Assembly: GCF_018642165.1 (NCBI RefSeq)
Contig: NZ_JAHHZM010000017.1
Location: 38,469 to 102,468, forward strand
Direction: 5' to 3'
DNA: 64,000 nt
Source of the DNA: Echinicola shivajiensis
Lineage (GTDB): Bacteria > Bacteroidota > Bacteroidia > Cytophagales > Cyclobacteriaceae
The position numbers and the translations under genes were made by a program. Below are positions 59,704 to 64,000 of the stretch, piece after piece; position 1 is the stretch's first letter; the number at the start of each line of letters is the position of its first letter. The notes beneath the pieces are model-generated. The model was not told where the DNA came from, made no database searches, and was given only the letters and a program-made list of their open reading frames with translations.

Positions 59704-61158
59704 ATGCAGAAGCTTAATTTAAATCAGGTATTATCCCAAAAATTGTCTCCTCAGCAGATTCAGTTTATAAAGCTGTTGCAAGTACCAACAGCTGAATTGG
59801 AGGCAAGGGTAGAAGAGGAGTTGGAAATTAATCCAGCACTGGAAGAAGGGAGAGATGAAACAGGGGAGCCTCAGGAAGAGGAAATCCTTCCAGATAGTTA
59901 TGAAGAAGAGAAAAAGGAGGATAAAGACCTTAACCTGGATGATTATTTAAATGATGATTATGGCGGGTATAAAATGCAAGGTGATGGGAATTATTCCCCT
60001 GATGAAGAGGAAAGGGAAATGCCTCTTTCCAGTGGTACCTCCCTGTCTGAGCAGTTGATTTCTCAATTAAATTTTTTACGTCTTGATGAGCATCAGAGAA
60101 CAATTGGTAGACAGCTAATTGGTAGTATTGAGAGTGATGGTTATATAAGAAGGGATTTGGAAGCTATCATAAACGATCTGGCTTTCAGCCAAAATGTGGA
60201 GACAGATTTGGATGAGGTGGAAGAAGTTCTGCGTAAGATCCAAAACTTTGATCCTGCGGGAATTGCTGCTAGAAGTCTTCAGGAATGTCTTTTGATCCAG
60301 CTGGAGAGAAAAGAGCATCAAGAAGATGAGATAGTACAAAAGGCCCTTATAGTAGTTTCTGAATGTTTTGAAGAGTTCACAAAAAAACATTATGACAAGA
60401 TCCTTAAAAAATGCAGCCTGGAAGAAGAGGATTTAAAAGAAGTCATTCATATGATTACTCGCCTTAATCCAAAACCTGGAGGAGGCTCTGATGGCTTAAT
60501 GCGCACCCAGTACATAATTCCAGATTTTATTCTAAATAATGTCAATGGGAAATTGGAGATCAGCCTTAACTCCCGAAATGCACCAGAGCTTAGAGTGAGT
60601 AGATCATATTCAGAAATGTTTGAGGCATATGATAAAAGTGATAAGAAGGATAAAAAGCTTAAGGATACAGTTAGTTTCGTAAAGCAAAAGCTGGATGCCG
60701 CAAAGTGGTTTATAGATGCTATCAAACAAAGGCAACAGACCCTATTGAAAACCATGCAGGCTATTTTAGATTATCAAACTGAGTTTTTTATTGAGGGAGA
60801 TGAGACCAAACTTAAACCTATGATTTTGAAGGATATCGCTGAGAGAATTGATATGGATATTTCTACGGTTTCAAGAGTGGCTAACAGTAAAGCCATTCAA
60901 ACCGAATTTGGGGTCTTTCCTTTAAAGTATTTCTTTTCTGAAGGTATTTCTACAGAGGGTGGAGAGGATGTAAGTAACAGGGAAGTGAAAAGTGTTTTAC
61001 AAAAACTGGTGGATGAGGAAGAAAAGAGGAAGCCACTTTCTGATGATAAGTTAGTGAAATTATTAAATGATAAAGGTTATAATATAGCTAGAAGGACCGT
61101 AGCAAAATATAGGGAACAACTACATATTCCAGTAGCCAGATTAAGAAAAGAATTATAG
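59704..61158 (+). CDS. rpoN: RNA polymerase sigma-54 factor
   Basis: This 484-residue protein is the alternative sigma factor needed with bacterial enhancer-binding activators. Region I is Gln/Leu-rich (NLNQVLSQKLSPQQIQFIKLLQ). Region II is acidic (about 45-110). The core-binding part starts around 115, with the DLxNDL-like DIAERIDMDISTVSRVANSK (about residues 378-397). The C-terminal RpoN box is ARRTVAKYRE. A perfect -7 element TAAATTTG at 59615-59622 lies about 80 bases upstream, with no matching -33 box. It overlaps the next gene by one base. Confidence 0.95.
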   Translation: MQKLNLNQVLSQKLSPQQIQFIKLLQVPTAELEARVEEELEINPALEEGRDETGEPQEEEILPDSYEEEKKEDKDLNLDDYLNDDYGGYKMQGDGNYSPDEEEREMPLSSGTSLSEQLISQLNFLRLDEHQRTIGRQLIGSIESDGYIRRDLEAIINDLAFSQNVETDLDEVEEVLRKIQNFDPAGIAARSLQECLLIQLERKEHQEDEIVQKALIVVSECFEEFTKKHYDKILKKCSLEEEDLKEVIHMITRLNPKPGGGSDGLMRTQYIIPDFILNNVNGKLEISLNSRNAPELRVSRSYSEMFEAYDKSDKKDKKLKDTVSFVKQKLDAAKWFIDAIKQRQQTLLKTMQAILDYQTEFFIEGDETKLKPMILKDIAERIDMDISTVSRVANSKAIQTEFGVFPLKYFFSEGISTEGGEDVSNREVKSVLQKLVDEEEKRKPLSDDKLVKLLNDKGYNIARRTVAKYREQLHIPVARLRKEL

Positions 61159-61781
61159 TGTATAGAAAGATAGCGCTCACCCTTTCGGTGATATTTCAGC
61201 CTTTATTAATGCCAAGTTTGGTTTTTGCTTTGATATTATATGGAGTTCCCGAGGCAACAAAGGTTCCTGATGAATTGAAGCTTTCCGTTTTTTTGTTGGT
61301 AATTGTTTCAACATTGATGATTCCTATGTTAACAATATTGGGCATGAAATACACTGATTCTATTCCCAGCATGCATATGGCTGAGAAGAGGGAGCGCTTT
61401 ATTCCTTTTACAATTGTGAGCTTGTTCTATATTTTGGTAACCTACCTGTTTTATTTAAAACTGAATTTTGATGAGCTCATAGTCTTCAGTCTTGCTACAA
61501 TAACTGCAGCCATTATATTGCTTACCTTGGTTACTTTTTTTTGGAAAGTAAGTGCTCATCTAACAGGTTTGTCAGGTCTTATAGCCATTATTATTGTTTT
61601 GAGCATGAAATTTCCACAGTCCCATTTATTATATCCATTGATATTAACAATTATCCTTAGTGGGGTTGTGGGATCATGTAGGTTGTATTTGAATGCACAC
61701 CGCCCTTTAGAATTGGTGGCTGGCTTTTGTCTTGGCTTTTTAACTTGTTTTGCAGCTTTCTTTTATTTCTTGATGATTTAG
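61158..61781 (+). CDS. PAP2-like membrane protein
   Basis: This 207-residue protein has six membrane helices. Late in the chain SAHLTGLSG and SCRLYLNAHRPLELVAGF resemble motifs 2 and 3 of PAP2 phosphatases (S..H and RxxxxxH). The first motif (KxxxxxxRP) is not evident; KRERFIP near residue 78 is a partial match. It may be a lipid phosphatase such as undecaprenyl-pyrophosphate type, or an inactive relative. The start is GTG at 61158, overlapping the rpoN stop by one base. Confidence 0.65.
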   Translation: MYRKIALTLSVIFQPLLMPSLVFALILYGVPEATKVPDELKLSVFLLVIVSTLMIPMLTILGMKYTDSIPSMHMAEKRERFIPFTIVSLFYILVTYLFYLKLNFDELIVFSLATITAAIILLTLVTFFWKVSAHLTGLSGLIAIIIVLSMKFPQSHLLYPLILTIILSGVVGSCRLYLNAHRPLELVAGFCLGFLTCFAAFFYFLMI

Positions 61782-61786
61782 TGGTT

Positions 61787-62569
61787 ATGGATTATAAGTA
61801 CATTATAGTGACTAAACAATCGGGATGGGTTGAAATAGCCCTGAACCGACCGAAAGTTTATAATGCACTAAACAAGGAATTGCTTGAAGAACTCTTGGAA
61901 GCAATTACCGAGGCTGATAATGATAGAGAACTTAAATGTATAGTGATGACTGGGCGAGGAGGGGCTTTTTGTAGTGGTCAGGATTTGAAATCAGTAGGGG
62001 GAGATTTAGACAATATTCCATTTAGCAAAATAGTCAGGGAACAATATAATCCGCTGATCTTAAAAATGGCTGAATGTAGAAAAACCATTATATGTAAACT
62101 GAATGGTTTAGCAGCAGGTGCAGGTTGTTCGCTGGCCTTGGCCTGTGACTTGATAGTTGCTTCTAGGGATGTTTATCTTGCAGAGATATTCCCTCATATT
62201 GGATTGGTAATGGATGGTGGTTCTACGTATTTCCTGTTGAACAAGCTTGGCTATACAAAAGCCTATGAAATTGCTACTACCGGAAGAAAGGTGTATGCGG
62301 ATGAGGCTGAAAAAATTGGCTTGATAACAAAAAGTGTAGATTCCTCTGAATTGAATGAAGTAGTTCAGCAATATATAGATGTGTATACCAATGCTTCATT
62401 AGCAGCAGTGGCGGGGATTAAAGAAATGCTCCAAAAGGCAGGAGGGATGAGTTTGAAGGAGGTTTTGGAGATGGAAGCAGATTTTCAACAAAAAGTTGGC
62501 AGTGGGAAAGATTTTATTGAAGGTGTAAGCGCATTTTTGGAAAAAAGGAAGCCAAATTTCAATCAATAA
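61787..62569 (+). CDS. Enoyl-CoA hydratase/isomerase family protein
   Basis: This 260-residue crotonase-fold protein starts at ATG 61787 (MDYKYIIVTK). Key motifs are ALNRPKVYNALNKEL, GRGGAFCSGQDLKSVGGD (oxyanion region), CKLNGLAAGAGCSLALACDLIVAS (second oxyanion site) and EIFPHIGLVMDGGSTYFL (about 127-144). The last resembles PaaG (ring 1,2-epoxyphenylacetyl-CoA isomerase) or enoyl-CoA hydratase. No phenylacetate genes are near, so I give only the family. It shares a terminator with the outer-membrane gene. Confidence 0.85.
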   Translation: MDYKYIIVTKQSGWVEIALNRPKVYNALNKELLEELLEAITEADNDRELKCIVMTGRGGAFCSGQDLKSVGGDLDNIPFSKIVREQYNPLILKMAECRKTIICKLNGLAAGAGCSLALACDLIVASRDVYLAEIFPHIGLVMDGGSTYFLLNKLGYTKAYEIATTGRKVYADEAEKIGLITKSVDSSELNEVVQQYIDVYTNASLAAVAGIKEMLQKAGGMSLKEVLEMEADFQQKVGSGKDFIEGVSAFLEKRKPNFNQ

Positions 62570-62602
62570 AAAAGGGGATATTTAAATCCCCTTTTTTATT
62601 GA
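62565..62602. terminator. Bidirectional terminator
   Basis: CAATAAAAAAGGGGA and TCCCCTTTTTTATTG form a perfect 15-base-pair palindromic stem around TATTTAAA. It lies between the convergent crotonase and outer-membrane genes. Confidence 0.85.
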
Positions 62603-62610
62603 TTGACTTG

Positions 62611-63345
62611 CTAGAATAAAGCTATTGATAGACCGAAGTTGAATTGGCTAGCTTCAGTGGCTAATGGACCAAGGTCTTTTTCAAAAACTTTATTTAGCCC
62701 GTAATAGGCCCATAGGTTAAATCCTGATAAACCTACTCTAGTATAAGCACCGTATCGAACTTTATTTAAACCATAGTCCTGAGTGGTTTTTATCTTTTGT
62801 CTTACTCCGTCAGGCGTAGTGATATCATTTTTGGTATGTGCATTATATAGAAATCCTACTTTTCCACCCAATGCGATTCTGAATCCTTCATTATAATCGC
62901 TTTTGTTGAAGTGGTAACGGAATTCTAAAGGGATGTCTATATAATTAAGTGCCATGGTGTTTTTATGAACTACAGTACCTTCTCCATATATATCTTCTAG
63001 ATCTGCAACCATACTTGAATTGGTTCCTTTGTCTGGGTCATTGACTAAAGTCATATCATTTTTAAGGGCCATTTTATCAAGTCCAAAACCAATTCCTGGG
63101 TTGAAAGTATATCCTGACTTTTCTCCAAGGTTTATGGCTCTTTGAAAATAGATGTTTGCAGTCTTAGAAGCGAAAAACTTAGTGTTTAGATCTTCCGGTC
63201 TATTGTTTAATATATTGAAGCCGAAGTCCAAAAATAAATCTCCGTTTATATCTGGCCTGCCTTTTAATGGATTGTTCTTACCTTCTTGTGCATAAATGCT
63301 GATCGGAAAGGTAAATACAAGTAAAATAATTATAAGTCTTTTCAT
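62611..63345 (-). CDS. Outer-membrane beta-barrel protein
   Basis: This 244-residue protein has a signal peptide (about 1-19, ending ISIYAQ). A barrel pattern follows: alternating aromatic/aliphatic strands with short turns (GDLFLDFGFNIL, YIDIPLEFRYHF, FRIALGGKVGFLYNA) and a C-terminal strand ending FGLSIALF. It resembles the PorT/OmpW-like outer-membrane barrels common in Bacteroidota. The function is unknown. No two-part promoter is clear upstream; the 63346-63555 gap shows nothing coding. Confidence 0.75.
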   Translation of the reverse strand: MKRLIIILLVFTFPISIYAQEGKNNPLKGRPDINGDLFLDFGFNILNNRPEDLNTKFFASKTANIYFQRAINLGEKSGYTFNPGIGFGLDKMALKNDMTLVNDPDKGTNSSMVADLEDIYGEGTVVHKNTMALNYIDIPLEFRYHFNKSDYNEGFRIALGGKVGFLYNAHTKNDITTPDGVRQKIKTTQDYGLNKVRYGAYTRVGLSGFNLWAYYGLNKVFEKDLGPLATEASQFNFGLSIALF

Positions 63346-63555
63346 GAAAGAGTATTTTGTATTTTATTTTCAGGGAGCTAAATTATAAAAACTTGCTTGA
63401 TAGTTAGGGCTTTTTATCTTAATTATTCTTAATGTAAGTTCTGGGAATGGAGTACATGGCTTTAGTGAGAAATTCGTTTTACGAAATATCTGGCTGATTA
63501 ATAGACTATTTAGTTGAAATGCTTTTACTTTTTTTGAGATTTATTTTAAAAAACC

Positions 63556-63586
63556 TTTGATCATTTAACGGGATGTGCTACATTTG
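63556..63586 (+). promoter_or_regulatory. Consensus promoter of tRNA-Arg
   Basis: TTTG (63556-63559), exactly 19 bases, then TACATTTG (63579-63586): a perfect match to both Bacteroidota promoter elements, with the tRNA starting 15 bases later. Confidence 0.75.
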
Positions 63587-63600
63587 CAATCCCAAATAAT

Positions 63601-63674
63601 GGCCTCGTAGCTCAACTGAATAGAGCACTTGATTACGGCTCAAGAGGTTCCAGGTTTGAATCCTGGCGAGGTCA
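63601..63674 (+). tRNA. tRNA-Arg (ACG)
   Basis: A 74-base tRNA: acceptor GGCCTCG / CGAGGTC with discriminator A. D-arm GCTC ... GAGC. Anticodon stem CTTGA / TCAAG with loop TTACGGC, anticodon ACG at 63635-63637, which would be modified to ICG to read CGU, CGC and CGA. T-arm CCAGG TTTGAAT CCTGG. CCA is not encoded. Confidence 0.95.
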
Positions 63675-63682
63675 CTACAGTT

Positions 63683-63708
63683 CTTGTTTAAGGAAACAAG
63701 TGCTTTTT
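63683..63708 (+). terminator. Terminator after tRNA-Arg
   Basis: CTTGTTT and AAACAAG form a 7-base-pair stem with an AAGG loop, followed by TGCTTTTTT. Confidence 0.7.
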
Positions 63709-63855
63709 TAACGAACTTGCTAAAAGTTGCAGGATATATTGAGATTGAAATAAAGAAGAGGAAATTGTTCTTTTAAGCTTTCAAAGTTTTTCAAAACTTA
63801 TTTAACTGAGAATTAGAGTAGTTAAGTTTTTGTTGAATAAAAACGAAGAAAAAGC

Positions 63856-63886
63856 TTTGTAACTAAGAAAAACTTCCTCACCTTTG
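63856..63886 (+). promoter_or_regulatory. Stable-RNA-type promoter, probably of an rRNA operon
   Basis: TTTG (63856-63859), exactly 19 bases, then CACCTTTG (63879-63886), with A/T-rich sequence upstream resembling an UP element. No protein gene starts in the remaining 114 bases. These end with AAATAAAGTTCTTTTT, a leader-like sequence seen before 16S rRNA genes in this phylum. The rRNA gene itself is off the right edge, so this is an inference. The 63709-63855 stretch shows nothing else. Confidence 0.5.
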
Positions 63887-64000
63887 CAGACCCAAACGGG
63901 GGAAGCTGAAATTGAAAGCGTTGTTAGAAGGTATTTTTTCGGGATAAAGTTCTGGAAAAATTAATTCTGGAAACGGTTTGTAAAATAAAGTTCTTTTTCG

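Noticed and set aside
1..64000. CRISPR array, prophage or insertion sequence
   Set aside because: No regular spaced repeats, no phage structural genes and no transposase were seen.

Overview
The window looks like chromosomal core DNA from a Bacteroidota bacterium, most likely Cytophagales (Cyclobacteriaceae-like; the genus is a guess). The signs are a low-GC genome, several strong matches to the Bacteroidota promoter consensus (TTTG, 19-21 bases, TAnnTTTG), few Shine-Dalgarno sequences, and families typical of the phylum: a DAHP synthase-chorismate mutase fusion, a Bacteroidota-type LptD, an ExbB/ExbD/ExbD set, a UMF1-type MFS protein and a GxxExxY gene. I see no CRISPR array, prophage or intact insertion sequence.

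Layout. 1-8.5 kb: end of proS, an nfeD/floA membrane-microdomain pair, a WG-repeat protein, hemA, a helix-hairpin-helix protein, a lipoprotein amidohydrolase and an orphan HsdR-N nuclease-fold protein, then a gap with a probable small RNA. 8.5-16 kb: a B12-binding-type protein, then the leftward aromatic amino acid genes (aroF-aroQ fusion, aroB, aroA, terminator, pheA, aminotransferase, tyrA). The fusion gene is preceded by an unannotated 31-residue leader peptide packed with Phe and Tyr codons, plus a terminator and a competing antiterminator: a textbook-style transcription attenuator and the main discovery here. 16-31 kb: proline dehydrogenase-lysS, arginine deiminase, lptD divergent from amiC, an acyl-CoA carboxylase beta subunit, a SirB1-like protein, a phosphopantetheinyl transferase, and a WD40-divIVA-folB-DUF4268 run. 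31-41 kb: an IscA-like protein without its C-terminal cysteines, small membrane and thioredoxin-like proteins, dtd, a double ABC ATPase with one degenerate site, a MazG-like protein, and a biotin cluster (bioF-bioD-ketosynthase) with a perfect promoter that may make a leaderless mRNA. 41-52 kb: a broken GxxExxY gene flanked by inverted repeats, comB, gcvT, a canonical A-type Fe-S carrier, mce, thiL, ruvC, then an envelope/signalling run (GT2, SpoIIE phosphatase, polysaccharide deacetylase, GT2, tatD, asparaginase). 52-64 kb: tRNA-Ser(GGA), the exbB-exbD cluster, a UMF1 transporter interrupted by one in-frame TAG, nnrDE, asnS, rpoN, a PAP2-like membrane protein, an enoyl-CoA hydratase, an outer-membrane barrel, tRNA-Arg(ACG), and at the right edge a strong stable-RNA-type promoter that probably begins an rRNA operon.

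Most functions are housekeeping. The aromatic genes form two transcription units: the attenuated aroFQ-aroB-aroA unit makes chorismate/prephenate precursors, and pheA-aminotransferase-tyrA, with its own promoter, finishes Phe and Tyr. Many convergent gene pairs share bidirectional hairpin terminators, and several overlap by a few bases at their 3' ends.
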